Below the pieces are notes generated by a model. That model searched no databases, was not told the origin of the DNA, and saw only the letters and a list, made by a program, of their open reading frames with translations. From Stichopus chloronotus (taxonomy: Eukaryota; Echinodermata; Holothuroidea; Aspidochirotida; Stichopodidae), in the NCBI GenBank assembly GCA_021234535.1, contig CM037836.1, forward strand, positions 15,483,111-15,547,110: 64,000 bases of DNA, given 5' to 3'. Below are positions 45,019 through 58,006 of this stretch, one piece after another; positions within the stretch are counted from its first letter, which is position 1; the number at the start of each line of letters is the position of its first letter. The position numbers and the translations under genes are program-made.

Positions 45019-48000
45019 ACGACATTCATACGCACCGAATAAAGCATAGAAATGTTGAAACAAGTATACAGAAGTATAATCTCGCAGGCAGAAACATACC
45101 TTGTATACGCCGCGTATACACTGCGTATAATTACTATACGTGTTTATACTTGATGTTGTAGTTAGTTATAGTGGTCGATAGTTGTTTCTAAACAATAGGT
45201 AGTAGGTATATACGAGCACCCTAAAGTAAAAACACTAGCGATTTAGAATTTCTAAGGAAAAGGCTGTTGATACTAAGAAGGATTAGCCAAACTCATTTGC
45301 ATAGCAGTAAAAATGGGTTGTACAGCTCTAGGTTAAAAATTGTGAGATGCACGTGTTGAATTTGCAAAAACATGGCTTCCTTCAAGTTGTAATTTAGCAC
45401 TACAGAAGTATTAGTTTTACTCGCATATTTTCTGGCAAGGTACACTGTAGTCAGTTCGAACGCCCGTGGGGAATACTCGGTTGATTAAGCAGGTGGTCGT
45501 GGCTGGCTGGCTGATACGATTTAGCTCCTTTGTGTAAGTTTATCCAGGAAACTTAGAATAATTATAAAGCATGTAAATTTTGTTTATCATTGTGTCTCTC
45601 TACAAAAAAATAATTATTTTAGAAACTTTCTCCAAAATTGGCGTTTTCCGCGATAGCGGGAAATCGGCGTCCGTAGTTTTTGTCTCACAGGAATTTGTTG
45701 TTTCAGTTTTATGCGAGCCGTCAAACGATATTTACTGGTAATTTGTGCAAAAGATTGCTGATAACGAACTTAAAAATGCGTAGGCCTACGTCTGGGGCAT
45801 GATTCTCATGACTTAATGCAAATGAGTGCATGGACCTGTTGACCAAACCAACACCGGTTGGCCGGTGCAGCGAAAACAAAAACAAAATCGCATGACTTAC
45901 ATCACAGAGACATTACTATCTGTAGAAAAAGCCAACGTGAGTGATGTAGGAGGTCAGACAAAAGGCTTAGGACTTTATACACCATGATTAACTTTACACA
46001 TGATGATTCAGTGCCTTTATATCATTTTCCATCAGCCTAAATGAAATTCCTGTTGAAACTCAAGTCCGCGTTCAGAAAAGAATAGAAAAAAAAAACTTTC
46101 ACCTATCCAGAGCGATATAAGGCAGTTTCTCACAATTGCCACGTTCCAATTTAAATATTACAAGCAGGCCTTGTTCTACTGAGTCTCACACCTAAGTTGG
46201 CTCCATATAATGCAAAAAGAAATAACTCACCAAAACATGCAGTGTCCGTAAACAAAAGAATCCATTTTAAGAATCCAAGTTTTCATTACTAATTCCATTA
46301 AATTTCCAGATTGCGGGCTTGCGAACCACAAGTTTATATCGATTTGATAAGATACATCGGACAGCTCACACTGTTCACTTCGACATTAAATTGAATAATT
46401 TTGGAAAAATTGTCAAATAATCCAATCAATTACACTTTCATTTTCTTTATTAAAAAGGCGTAGTTTGATAGCATGACTTAAAATTAAGATATAATCTACT
46501 TTATAATTATTTAGGTCTTTTTGATATGAAATCTCCATGTACTGTAATTTAGACCAAATCCTGAAGGATTCAATCGCCTGATGTTGTAAAAGTATGAAAT
46601 GTAGGCTATCCTTGTTTAAGAGGTAAAGAGCGCCTGCAATGCCCATAGGGACCACAGCTTCTGTACTCAGTTCTGTTTGTACTTGCACATATGCCTCTGG
46701 TAAATCCTTGTCTATATTTTTGCTTCTCTTTCGAATCAGTGAAATTTGGATTACCTCAAAAGACAGGGAAAAAAATCTGAACAAGAAAGAGATGCCTTTG
46801 CACAATGCAACCAATATGCGGCACTTCAAAGCCATATGATGGTCCTTTTACTGCGGTAGCGCACCACACTTGTGCACCAGTGTATGCCGTTACTTCAGTC
46901 TGTTACCTCCCCGCTATGTATCTTTTTCTTGTTTGAAAAATGACTGGGAAATAGTCGACCAACTTTGGCAACATTGGGCCACCCCTCCCCCCTTTACTTC
47001 TCGGGCGCAACTTTCACAGGTGCACTTTGCTCCAATTACTTTCTTTTTCCTCAAAAAGAATGGCCTGGAAACTTTTTCCACCTTTATTTTTCTTAAGATC
47101 TCTGAGTCAAGACCCTTGTCATGCGCGTCCCAGAATTTTTCAAACACCTGTGAGCGCAGCTTACAGCTGTATAATGAGCCCCATGCAGAGAAAACTACTG
47201 AAAAACTTTACAGCAAGCAGCATCCAATACCAACTGGGTAAAGATGAAATATTTATGTCCAACGTTACAGTAACGTTATACTACAGCCTTCGGCGTGAGG
47301 GAAAAAAAAAGTACCTTCTTTTAAGTGGACTCTCCTTTGAGAATTCGGAGCTATTTGGAGTTGTACAATGTTTTTTACACCAAAACCCAGGTTTGATATT
47401 TTAATGTACGAAAAATCGCCTTCACCGCTTCAAAGTTATTTTCATAATTCTTCCGATGTGTTTTTCCTGTTATGTAAAAAGTTATGTACCAATACGTACA
47501 TGACAACTTTTTTGCAACTAACTTTTAATCAATTCAGCCTACTTGTGAATTGCATATCGTTAGCGAACAGTAGCCTAACTGAGAGAGCGGTATTATTTTA
47601 CTCTTTCTCTTTTTTTTTCTCAGTTAAAAATTCCTCACTCTGATGTCGAGACCCTAACTGAAAAAAAAAGAATCAGCATGTTTGTCAATCCTTAAGTCTT
47701 TGCGGTTTTAATGACCACGATCTTTCGTTCCCCTCAAGAAACACATTGCTGGTTTTGTCAAACCTGTACACTATTGACAGTACTGCTATTCATGCTAGGT
47801 TTTCATTGCGCTAGGCCCTAGTGAGCGTTTGAAAAACTGTTTTTATGTACATATGCTGCACCATAATTTACCACTGCAATGTTATCAAGTTCTCAGTACC
47901 CTTTATCTTCCAGTGTAATAGCGGTTTCTCTAACTGCAACTCTGTCCAACTGCTAAATCAAACGGCTGAAAATTTTACACAGTGATGTAGGCTGCGTGAT

Positions 48001-48800
48001 TGCACAATCGTATGCGTGTATAAGAGGCAATCGATATAGGCAAAGATAAAGCAATTTGTCTATACACGAGTATATGGTGCGTAGAAAAACGAGTACAAAC
48101 AAGTAGACAAAAAAGTATAAAAACATGTAAACAAGAGGGCAATCCACGGAGTTGAGTATCTCATCACCAACATGCACATTGATTTCAATACAGGGCATGC
48201 ACACAGGGATTTGTAATGAGTTTACTGCAACCACATCTCACAGAGACCTAGTTCGGGGAACTGGTTGTAAATGAGTGGCAAATATTCTTCAAGCATAAAA
48301 TGGTGGTAAGCATCTCAATACTGATATCTACTGTAAGGTAGCAAATTTAAGGTTATAGCGTGGTGCTACTAGGCTCAAGTAACGATAGCAATAACAGCTC
48401 AAAAGTATCTGTGCATATTACGCTACATAACGCAATTATAACATTGGGTTATTCCGTGTAGGTTAGGCTTTGTGGCTAGAGTTAGGGGCAGGATATAAGA
48501 GAATCCCTCTATGGGTATTGGCACATAAGTCTCCTATTTACCTGTGCAGGACCTGGTTCTGCTAAAATTATTTTTTGACTTAAAAATGTTCTCATAAAAG
48601 ACATTATCCACAGGGGCCAGTTCTGCTAAAGATGTTTTGGCTAAAGTTAAAAAGGTGGTGTCTATTGACCCAGATGCTGGCTGTAAGTTTGTTACGAAAC
48701 AATCATACAATTTCACCAGTTTACTATAAGAGTAATATACTGTATCTTCATTACTGTGTTCATAGGAACAGCTTTGCAAAATTTTGCGTATAATGCTAAA
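45019..48800. other. Largely single-copy DNA, no identified gene
   Basis: The longest frames (46413-46835 minus, 140 codons; 46870-47241 and 47027-47404 plus, about 124 codons each) show no recognisable domain and the two plus frames overlap in different phases. CpG is commoner here than in the arrays (for example 45640-45730), so an unannotated exon or promoter is possible. Confidence 0.35.
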
Positions 48801-48805
48801 TTAGC

Positions 48806-49420
48806 TCTCAAGATATGGTAGAAATACAAATTTTGGGGCACAATTGGCTTTTTTTTCTAAAAAGATCAGCAAATTTCACTCTCCTTAATTCGAAAGTGAT
48901 ATACCGTGAATAATACCTTCTCAAGTAAGTCCTTGCAAAATTTTGCATTAAATGCTCAAATACATCTCAAGATATGCTGGAAATACCAATTTTTGGGGCA
49001 AAATTGACTTTTTTTTCTCTAAAAAATCAGCAAAATTCACTGGATTTATCATTACAGTAATATTAAGTTGAACAATGCCTTCACAGGTAAGTACTTACAA
49101 AAATTTAAGTTTAATTGGTCTAATAGTTCTCAAGATATGCTGGAAATACAAATTTTGGGGCAAAATTGGCATTTTTTTCTCAAAAATCAGCAAATTTGAC
49201 TGGATATACCATACTTCTAATACATCTTGGACATATTGGCATCATGCACAGCCTTACCAAGTTTAAACTTAATCGCTCATATACTTTTCAAACTATTCTG
49301 GAAAAACCAGTTTGGACAGGTCCGGATGCACACACACACACACGTACGTACGTACGTACGTACGCACGCACGCATGCACACATGCACACGCATTGGCACG
49401 GACACTTTTTCATTTGTACC
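48806..49420 (+). mobile_element. Core-repeat element, ~160-bp units, with CA/ACGT tract
   Basis: 'tctcaagatatg' recurs at 48806, 48965 and 49128, and a diverged copy near 49285 (159, 163 and 157 bp spacing); each unit carries 'tttggggcaaaattg' and 'tttttctcaaaaatcagcaaa'. The array ends in (CA)n then (ACGT)n at 49331-49375 and a CA-rich tail. Same plan as the other core-repeat elements but unrelated core sequence. Confidence 0.65.
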
Positions 49421-49661
49421 ACCCAACAGGACCCTCCTGTACCCATGGTCACTCTACCATGGGGTACCCACAGGGTGTCGCTACTCATTCACTCCAAGCG
49501 TTTCCATGGCAACCGTTCTCCCATGGGTGCACAGTACAATATATAGCTCCACTAGCCAAGTGACTACAATATCTCATCTAGCCCCTATAGGACGATGAGA
49601 TAACAAGTGTAAAGGAGTACAGACAAGCATAATCGCGCAGCTATGGAGTTATACTTGAGCT

Positions 49662-49662
<1 letters not shown>

Positions 49663-49752
<90 letters not shown>
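49663..49752. repeat. (TA)n microsatellite, left side of PLE
   Basis: About 90 bp of TA with one phase slip. The PLE sequence (minus strand) ends directly at its right edge. Confidence 0.95.
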
Positions 49753-49754
<2 letters not shown>

Positions 49755-51276
49755 CACCCCGCCCCACCCCAAACAGAGGGAAAGTCACTCAACAACCCAA
49801 GGTCTTTATTTAGACCATTGGAATGAGTGGATAATTTAATTATCCACTTACTCTCCACTTTTGTCATCGAAGAGTAGCCGTTACCCAGCAAAATACATTT
49901 CAAGTTGGAAAGTGAATGATTATGTTCGCCGCTGTAATGCTTGGGTACAGGGTAGCCCAAAGACCCATCCTGTATTGTTTTTGTTGTGATTATTAAATCT
50001 TAGTCTAAATTTATTGCCTGTCTGGCCAACATAGTTATTACATATGTTGCAGCATAATAAGTAGACTACATTAGGAGTATCACAATCAAGGGGAGGGGGC
50101 CGAATGTTATATGTAGTGCCAGGAGGGGTGAAAGTTTCATCAGTGACAATAAAACGACAAACTTGACATCTGGGCTTGCCACACTTTTTGTTACCTGTGT
50201 TTCTAGTGGTGGGAAGAATGGAGGATGTAAGAAGGGACTTGAGGTTAGGTGGCTGTCGTCTAGCAGTTAATGGAGGATCGTTAAAAAGATCTGAGATTGA
50301 GTTATCTGACTGAAGGATACTGAAATCCGAATGAATACACTGATGTAGACCCTCAGTTTTAGATGAATAATCAAAGACAAGAGGAATTCGACAGTTTTTT
50401 ACTTTGGGGTTGTAGGAGAGTAGTTTGTTCCTACGGTGAATGGAAGCTTTGTTTATCCCCTCCCTGATAGCATGTAGAGGGTAGTCACAATCAAGTAAGA
50501 ATTCTGTCAGATTGCTGACATGCTTATCATATTCATTCTCCGTAGAGCATATGCGTTTAATCCTGATACATTGGGAGTATACGATTGATCTTTTTAAACT
50601 AATATGGTGGGAACTGCTAAAATCAAGGAAACCATGTGTGTCAGTAGGTTTGTAATAAAGAGTAGTTGATAGGGTTCCATTGTGTAACTTAACCAGTACG
50701 TCAAGAAAAGGAATTTCCTTGTCAGAACAGTCAAAAGTGAATTTGATGGAATGGTGAAAAGAATTACAATATGATATACAGGAATGCAAAGCAGGTTTGC
50801 TGTGAGGCCAAATGAAAAAGATATCATCAATATATCTATAGTAATGTAACGGTTGTATAGGGTACCCAGCCAGCATCCTATCTTCAAGATCCGCCATGAA
50901 AATAACTGCATAACTGGGAGCCATTCTGGTGCCCATTGCAGTTCCACATATTTGAAGATAATGTTGCCCATTAAATTCAAAATGACTATGAGTAAGGATA
51001 AACTCAATAATGGAACAGAAGTCATTTATGTATGCTTGAAAAATAACCATTCGAGGAGAGGATTGACTTGCAAGATAATATGCCATCTCTATGTGGAATA
51101 TTAGTATAAAGGGCACTAACATCCATAGTGACAAGATAGCAATCAGATGGAAGGGACGCAATGTCATTCAGTATTCTGAGAAAATGTGTAGTATCTTGGA
51201 TGTAGCTCTTCAGTGTTGTAATAAGGGGTTTAGGATACTGTCAACAAACCCACTTAAGTGTTCAGTGAGTGTACCA

Positions 51277-51282
<6 letters not shown>
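49753..51282 (-). pseudogene. 5'-truncated Penelope-like element with RT and GIY-YIG
   Basis: Minus-strand PLE starting inside the RT: 'HLSGFVDSIL' adjoins the TA run at 51282, then 'KSYIQDTTHFL' and motif A 'MDVSALYTNIPHRDGI' near 51120-51075. The main frame (51167-49920) carries 'FNGQHYLQICGTAMGTRMAP', YIDD at residues 112-115, KPTDT at 173-177, 'IRIKRICS', the linker CGKPRCQVC at 329-337, and the nuclease start 'VVYLLCC...YVGQTG' and 'FRLRFNNHN'. The nuclease end ('PVPKHYSGEHNHS', 'GLNKDLG') lies in another frame after a shift near 49965. A second shift separates motif A from motif B (near 51050) and a third is likely near 51225. It is a dead copy of the classical YIDD/C-terminal GIY-YIG type. 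Confidence 0.9.

Positions 51283-51341
<59 letters not shown>
51283..51341. repeat. (TA)n microsatellite, right side of PLE
   Basis: TA run abutting the truncated 5' end of the PLE. With 49663-49752 it shows the element sits inside a TA microsatellite. Confidence 0.95.
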
Positions 51342-51344
<3 letters not shown>

Positions 51345-53205
51345 GAAATAATGCTAAAAACAATTTATTTATGGCTTAACATAGTTGTATCATGCATCCG
51401 CTTAATCTGGTGTGCATTTTAAATTATTTCATGCAAATTCCTAAGATATAGCCCAAAATCGTGTCCTCTTTGCGTGTCAACCGAAAACTGATGCCTTAGC
51501 GGTACAACGCATAAATCCTAAATTTGAAGGACATCTTATATGTACACCTTGTGTTACTCATTGTCAACAGACACCGACATATATATACTTGCTCTGCCAT
51601 TTCGACCGCTTATGAATGCAATTAAACGGATAAATCTCTTCACATGACATAATTTCTGCGCAAATAAAGTGACTGATTATAATGACAAACATTTTGAAGT
51701 TCACATTAGCTCAGTAGCGCCTGTAACTTTCTCAGATCCTTAACTCTTTTGGTAATTGTGTTGTTTTAATTGGTGGGCCTAATGGATAATTCACTGGACT
51801 TTTGCAAATACTTTCTTTCAGAACAGCACTGGCCATTGGCAGTCAATACGCTGAAAGAAAATTGGGGTCAGTCAGCATTTCACCTCTCAAATACCAGCTT
51901 CTTATGGTCGCATATATATATTTGAATTAAAAGTAACTGGTGCTTGTTAATGTAAAAATAAATGAAGAACGTAACCTTCCAAACATTAAAAGGCGTGGCG
52001 GGGGAGAACAATGGAGAAAGTTTCAAAAGAAGAGACAGCAGAATGACGGACAGTGACGCTGAGGAGCAAATCTTAATGGCTTTCTTACAGTTCATGTTTT
52101 TTTTTAATTGGTATGGTGTCTTCTCCTACCAACCCTCCGCCTGGACGATCATTCCCAGTGGGAAGTTATTCCAGATAATATGCTGTTGACACTGTAGACT
52201 GTTCATTGATCCATTCAGGTTAATCTGAAAAGGACTCGATCTGTCAACATTTTGCCAGATAGGACCCATAAAGCCAAGTATGCTGCCTCTAATTGTGAAT
52301 ATCATAGTATTAGGCTGTAAGCAACTTTTTCTGGAATGTGCAGTGAAGATAATCGGATACTAAATTTCTAGTCACGCAGAATCTATACATACATCAGATG
52401 TATACATGCTATGGCGATGGGTCATGTGGAGGGTGTACCATTTTCCTATATCTCTAGCACCATTTATTCTGTATCATTGAATAAATTTGTCTGATGAACA
52501 AATGTGACTGGTCCCCTTCCTTAAAATAACCAAAACCCCTTTAGAAAGTTTGAAATCACACATAAGGTATGTAAGAGTTCGAAGGAGGGGGGGTGTAGAT
52601 CACTTGCTTAGTCGAGAGCAAACAGTTGGTCTTTATTAGATATCTTTGTATAAATATTTGTAAATCAACTGATTCGTGGAGCTTCAATTTGCCACCGAGA
52701 TCAGGGAGCCAGAAAATCCCTGATGAGATAAAGCAATATGATCAGTTTGCCGGATATGTGCAGATAACAGCAAAGTTCACATTGATGTACATGATATCTG
52801 TACAAAATTCTTAACTATTGCATAAAAAATGAACCAATAATTGTCAATTGCTATCACCTAAGGCCTGAGACTTCCCATCTCCCCACCCCACCCATTCTCT
52901 GTGGGCATTGGCCTAAACAGGTACTGTTAGGCAAAGGGGAATGTGTCAAGAGGGACAACTCAAATAGGTTATGACAAGACAGCTTAACTTTCATGTGATG
53001 AATATATTTATTTGAATCACACAGCAACATTGGCAGTGGCATTATGGCAACAGATATGCATACAAAACTATGTGCTGGCAAATGATTTGTTCTCTTGATC
53101 AAAAGGGAAGCAACATCTCTATCACTAGGTTTACAGTAATTTTTTTTCTTTGATTATGTGTAACATAGAAGATATATGTGCCATCATATATTGCTTTAAA
53201 TAATT
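51342..53205. other. Unassigned AT-rich DNA
   Basis: No coding exon, transposon or tandem repeat was recognised; all frames are under 85 codons without motifs. Confidence 0.4.
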
Positions 53206-53664
53206 AACTTTCCTCAAAATATTAGGTAAAATAAAAAAAAGACAAATTATATACTGAACCTCATAGGTGAGCCATGTGGTTTGAACTTCTTAAAACATGT
53301 GAACAGAAAATGCAACAAATAACTACTTACAGAGCAAAGTATTTCCACAGATATGAAAGAATAAAATTGTGAAAGATCTTACCAAAGTGAGTCTCAAGGT
53401 TGTAGACATAAACATTCGATAGAACAAGTGTGTTAATTTTCCTCAAAATATTAGGTAAAATAAAAAAAAAAAAAAATTATGTACTGAACCTCATAGCTGA
53501 GCCAAGTGGTTTGAACTTCTTAAAATATGTAAACAGAAAATGCAACAAATAACTACTTACATAGCAAAGTATTTCCACAGATATGAAAGAATAAAATTGT
53601 GAAAGATCTTACCAAAGTGAGTTTCAAAGTTTTAGACATAAACATTCGATAGAACAAGTGTGTT
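53206..53664. repeat. 229-bp tandem duplication
   Basis: 'tttcctcaaaatattaggta' at 53209 recurs at 53438, and the following 220 bases match with few differences, the main one being the length of an A-run after 'aaaataaa'. Recent local duplication. Confidence 0.9.
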
Positions 53665-54290
53665 TACAAGGCTTACACATGAAGGTCAAATCACTCTGCA
53701 ACTCAATTACACCTTATACCCCTAGTCCTCTGGAAAAAATAACATTATCATAAATTGCTGACATTTGGACTGATACTTATACATAGCCAGAATTTTGCAA
53801 AACTCTGTAGCAGTTTGACTATTTAACCAACAATACATCCTCACTGCCCACAGCACAATCCATAAGCAAAAGGAATTGGGTTGTGATAAAGGCTACTTGA
53901 TCTGGCATTACACATTTTAAATGCGTGAGATGCCCATGCTCTGTTCATTAAAGTAACATATTCAATTCGAGCAAGTATAACAGTTTTGTTGCTGTTCTCT
54001 CAGCAAACAACCTTGTCACAATTCAGGAAACAATGAACCATTGTATGACGGAGTCATAGTTGTCAACTGTTTCTGATTTCTTCCAACCTACCCTTAATGC
54101 GATACATGTCAGAAGCTGCCATCTCCAAGTTTCCTCTCTTGAGTTGCTGCATTTGCAATGTTAAATGTATGAGTCTGTTTAAACTGGAGGTCAAATAAAT
54201 TACAAGAAAATAATACAAATAGGGTTCCTCAACCTATTATAGTTAAATTGATCAAGTACCAGATATCAGCTCAGACTTGCATTATTGAGA
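53665..54290. other. Unassigned DNA
   Basis: No feature recognised. Confidence 0.35.
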
Positions 54291-54965
54291 TAGAGTGTTT
54301 GCAGAGTGCAGTTCAACCTCTGCTAAGACCAGGTGATCTTGGTCTGGACAAAAAAAGAACAATAGAACTGTTACCCACATAATGTGGTCCATCACAAGCT
54401 ATGTATGACATCAGAGCCCCACACACAAAGTCATAAGATTGATCATAAGTTTGAATTCTATGGGTCTGTCACTGTGGAACAGGGCCAGATCACATAAGCT
54501 TGCTTTCTTGAGAAAAGTGTGTTTACAAGGCTTACACTTTGACATCTAATTACAGTTGACTTTGGGCTGAAAAAACAATGGCTTATGCCCAATGTGGCTT
54601 AATTTCGAAATGCCTTAAACATGCAATCACTTCAAACTTTTGTTCTTGATATATTGTGCTAACAAGATTTTAATATTTTCACTTAAAATGATCTTCATTG
54701 ACAACTAAAGAAATTGCATGTGCAAAATCATTGATATACTTGGCAAATATAGGATCAGTCAGCCCTTGTGTTCTTGAGATACTATGTTTTTCCAGGGTTT
54801 TCCATTTTGAACTCTGCTGACCTTTGACTTTCATCAAAAGCAATAAGGCTTTTTGTAAGTAATGTCGTTCACCAACATACTATTTACATAACAAGTATGC
54901 CAACAGTCAAAGACTCTCTTCTGAAGACAAAGTGTTCACAAATAATGTGCAAGTGCTGACACACA
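54291..54965 (+). mobile_element. Degraded core-repeat array
   Basis: Four or so diverged units with 'gtgtttacaaggcttacact', 'ttcttgatatattgtgc' and 'tgacctttgactttcatcaa'. The terminal hairpin is not preserved. Confidence 0.5.
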
Positions 54966-56553
54966 CCATCTTGGTTATCTAGATTATGGCTTTATAAAAA
55001 TCAGATTTTACAGTCCATAATATTTTACAACTTCATAAAAAGAGAACAGAAATGCAATAACCTTTTATCTCTCGAACAACTCTCCCTCATATACACACCC
55101 ACTTACACTGTTAATCTATAGTGGCTTTTAATTACCTTTCTGAGGTAAACCCAAGTACAATGGAAAGTTAAGATACTTGTAAAATTACTCATGATTTAAC
55201 CTTCAGATGGTAAATGAAAGAAAATAGTCTCAAAGTTGAATCAGTAGTTTGGGTCTTTCTTGAAATTATGTAAAGAAAATTGGCAAAGAATAACAACCTA
55301 GATAACACCGTATTTCACATGATATTCTTCACAATGTTCCAAGTAAGATCTTAAAGTGATCCAAGTGAAAGTCTTAATAACTTTCAGACACAAGCTACTT
55401 TCCATAACTGATAGAAGTGACAAATCAAATCACTGTGCATTTCACCCAATTGTTAGCCCATTACATGGAGCTAATTTTACTAAGTTGTTCTGAGATAAAA
55501 GAATCGTGGGTGAAACACTTGGCGGACACTGATGAGCACAAATGTCTTCAGACTGAAATTAGCATGACATTTGGATTTAAACTATTTCTGAGGCTGACAT
55601 GAGCATTCCATTTGGACAAACTATGTCTGAGGCCTAGGCTGACATACAGTAGGCATATTGGAACTCTTAGGCCAACATGGACAAGACCCACTGAAGTTAG
55701 ACAGTCCTATGTTTAGTTTGGTGTCATGTGACTAATACTACAAATTGCTTTCACACATGTGGGTCAAATAAAGATTTCCTAGTGGCTCTGCTTTTTCAGG
55801 GAGCTCAGTTTGAATTCAGTTGTGCTGACATTTTTTTGTCCGAAAGAGATCTTAAGTAGCTGGGTGTACATGAGCTGATGTTCTAGCATTGTCTGTTGTA
55901 GTTTGTTAGAGGTGAGAAATTAATATTCTTGCAGCTCACTATTATACAGTAACATGATGAAACTGTTCCTTTTAAAGTCTGGTACATGTTCATTCCCTGC
56001 TGGATTACCTATAACCACCTCAGGGTGAAGGTAAGGCAGACCAGTGCAGCCTGAACATGTAGCACAGTTATTAAAGGATTCTGCTAAATGGTGCATTTGC
56101 TAATCAACTTTTTCTTCATTGTGGGCAAGAGTAAATGCCAAAACGCTGGACAGGTACGTATCAGTTGACAAGCTTGACATGTGACCATATGCCAAACTGC
56201 CTTTGATGTTATGAGGTATTTAAAGAAATGTTCAGATGATCAGACTCTGCATGTGATCAAAATCCCAAAACAAAACAGACTCAGACTGTAGGCGTGGGCA
56301 CTGGAACATGACAGGTAGCATCCAACAATGGAGAAAACCTGGAAAATAAGGCTAATAATGCATGTGTTCATATAGTTTATAACAGCATTTAGACTATTGA
56401 CTCATTGCAACACTTATTTCCTCCTGGAAGATGTTAATGTGTAATCAAGCAAAGCATAACATGTAACAGACTTTCATAGGGACACTTTCATCATGAGCTT
56501 TCCTATGTCCAAATATGATAGTGTCCTTAATATTAAAACAGATATTCCCATGC
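54966..56553. other. Unassigned DNA downstream of the candidate minus-strand gene
   Basis: Would contain the 3' UTR of the small gene ending at 56554. No other feature recognised. Confidence 0.35.
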
Positions 56554-56675
56554 TCAGCTCTCTTTGTTTGACTCTGTAGCTTTGGCTACTTCGTTCATCG
56601 CTTCATTCTTCACTATTTTCCAGTCGTAACACACATTTTGGGATCCTTTTAGGTAGTCTTCTACTTCCCTTTTGC
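56554..56675 (-). CDS. Candidate terminal exon of a small unidentified protein
   Basis: On the minus strand a T-rich tract with TATACAG acceptor (CAG at 56676-56678) leads into an exon open in one frame to TGA at 56554-56556. It begins 'KREVEDYLKGSQ' and ends 'KATESNKES', 39 residues plus a split codon. The composition (charged, with 'YDWKIVKNEAMNEVAKA') and the balanced codon use look like real coding sequence in otherwise AT-rich DNA. Its phase (two bases before the first full codon) matches the exon at 57923-58006. The protein family was not recognised. Confidence 0.55.
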
Positions 56676-56805
56676 CTGTATAATAAAAAAAAAAAGAAGA
56701 AATAAGAAATGCGTACATGTATAGATCCATCAAAGCTAATTACATATATAAAAGAAAGACAATCAAGCAATACAGGTATTTACCTAGTTCTACATAGGAT
56801 TGTGT

Positions 56806-57922
56806 TAAAGGTTGTGTGACATGCTTCTAAAAAGAGTACCACCCTTCATTCAGAAGTTGCAAAGTAACGAAATGTCACAATATGGTGACAGCTACCAGAG
56901 AAGGAATTGGGAGATACTGGGCAAGTTGTTTTGCTAGCATGCAACAGGATCTGAGTCCCCAGCCTGTCCCATAACCCCATACTTGTAAAAGTGTAAATTG
57001 GTGTACTTCATATGCTGCAGTAAAGGTACTGGCAAAGAGAGTGTAACAGAGCTAAAATTACACAATACACAGCTTACATGGCAGTTTGTGACTAGATCTG
57101 CCCTCAATAAAATTCCTGAAATAGATTTTAACTTCATGGTATTCAGAATCCATCCACTGAATATATTTAGCTAGGAAATGTTGAAGAGTAAGATCATCCA
57201 ACCATTCTGGTGAAACTTCGATTCAGTTCCCATGTGTGGTTCTCCAAGATATTACCAGTTGAGGTTACCCTCTTTTCTACCCACTGTGAACTAGAGGCAC
57301 GCAGGAGTGACATCATCTCCTCACATGGCTGAATAGTATTTTGTTTTCTTTATTATTGAATTTATTATTTTGACATTGAAATGAATAGGTGATCAGCTTA
57401 GGTACTGGTTATGTGAAGGTTGCAAAACTCTCATACCCATCATAAATTCACATTGTGATAGCACTAGATATTGAAGTATTAAATTTTGTCTAAATTTTAA
57501 AGAAAAACATAAGATTCTTTATCAATGTGGGTAGATGACATCACTCCTGCTTGCTTCAAGTCAACTGTTGGTAATAAATGTGGCAACTTCAACTGCTCAT
57601 ATCTCAGAAACCACACATGGGAATTGAATGGAAGTTTCACTGTAATGGTCAGATTAACTAACTCTTCAACATATCAAAGCTTTATTTGTGGCTAGACCAT
57701 TATTTTAAGGTAACTGACATGAGCTAGCTGTGAGAAAATCAACATATTGGTATTGATATAAGTAAATTAAGGCATTTCCATGAGGGTAACACTCTCAGAT
57801 ATTTTGTTAAATGTAAAATTCTCTGGCCAAATCTCTGTTCTTATTTGATATAAAGCTCAGTGTACACAAGGGTACCACATTTCTAGCCATCATTAATACG
57901 GCTTCTACTTTATTGAACCTAC
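56806..57922. repeat. Intron with a palindromic (foldback) element at ~57180-57680
   Basis: The arm around 57205-57320 (gaaacttcgattcagttccc, ccacatgtgtggtt type, gtgacatcatctcctcac) is matched in reverse complement by 57527-57650 (gatgacatcactcctgc, aaccacacatgggaattgaa, gaagtttcac). 'ttgaagagta' at 57180 and 'taactcttcaa' near 57660 extend the arms. No ORF. The start, about 56806-56880, resembles a dispersed repeat at 4136. Confidence 0.65.
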
Positions 57923-58006
57923 TTTTCTTTGCTGGCTATGGTGATGTTGTGGCAGATTTAGTCCTCTTCTTATGAGACATTTCTGTGGACACCGCATGCA
58001 GGTTTT
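57923..58006 (-). CDS. Candidate first coding exon of the small gene, with an in-frame TAG
   Basis: Minus strand: acceptor CTTTCCAG, 84-nt exon, donor AAAA|GTAGG. An ATG at 57980-57978 starts 'MSHKKRTKSATTSP', then TAG, then 'PAKK', and the remaining base joins the 56.6-kb exon in frame to give '...PAKKSKREVEDYL'. The reading frame is thus consistent across the intron except for one stop. That stop could be a nonsense mutation, sequencing error or readthrough; alternatively translation starts elsewhere. The basic N-terminus resembles a nuclear localisation signal. Confidence 0.4.

Noticed and set aside
46413..47404. Possible protein-coding gene from three 120-140 codon frames
   Set aside because: Frames overlap on both strands, show no motif, and have codon content like the background; kept only as unassigned DNA.
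49166..49598. Three overlapping 80-126 codon plus-strand frames
   Set aside because: They run through CA/ACGT simple sequence and core repeats in several phases, with no conserved domain.
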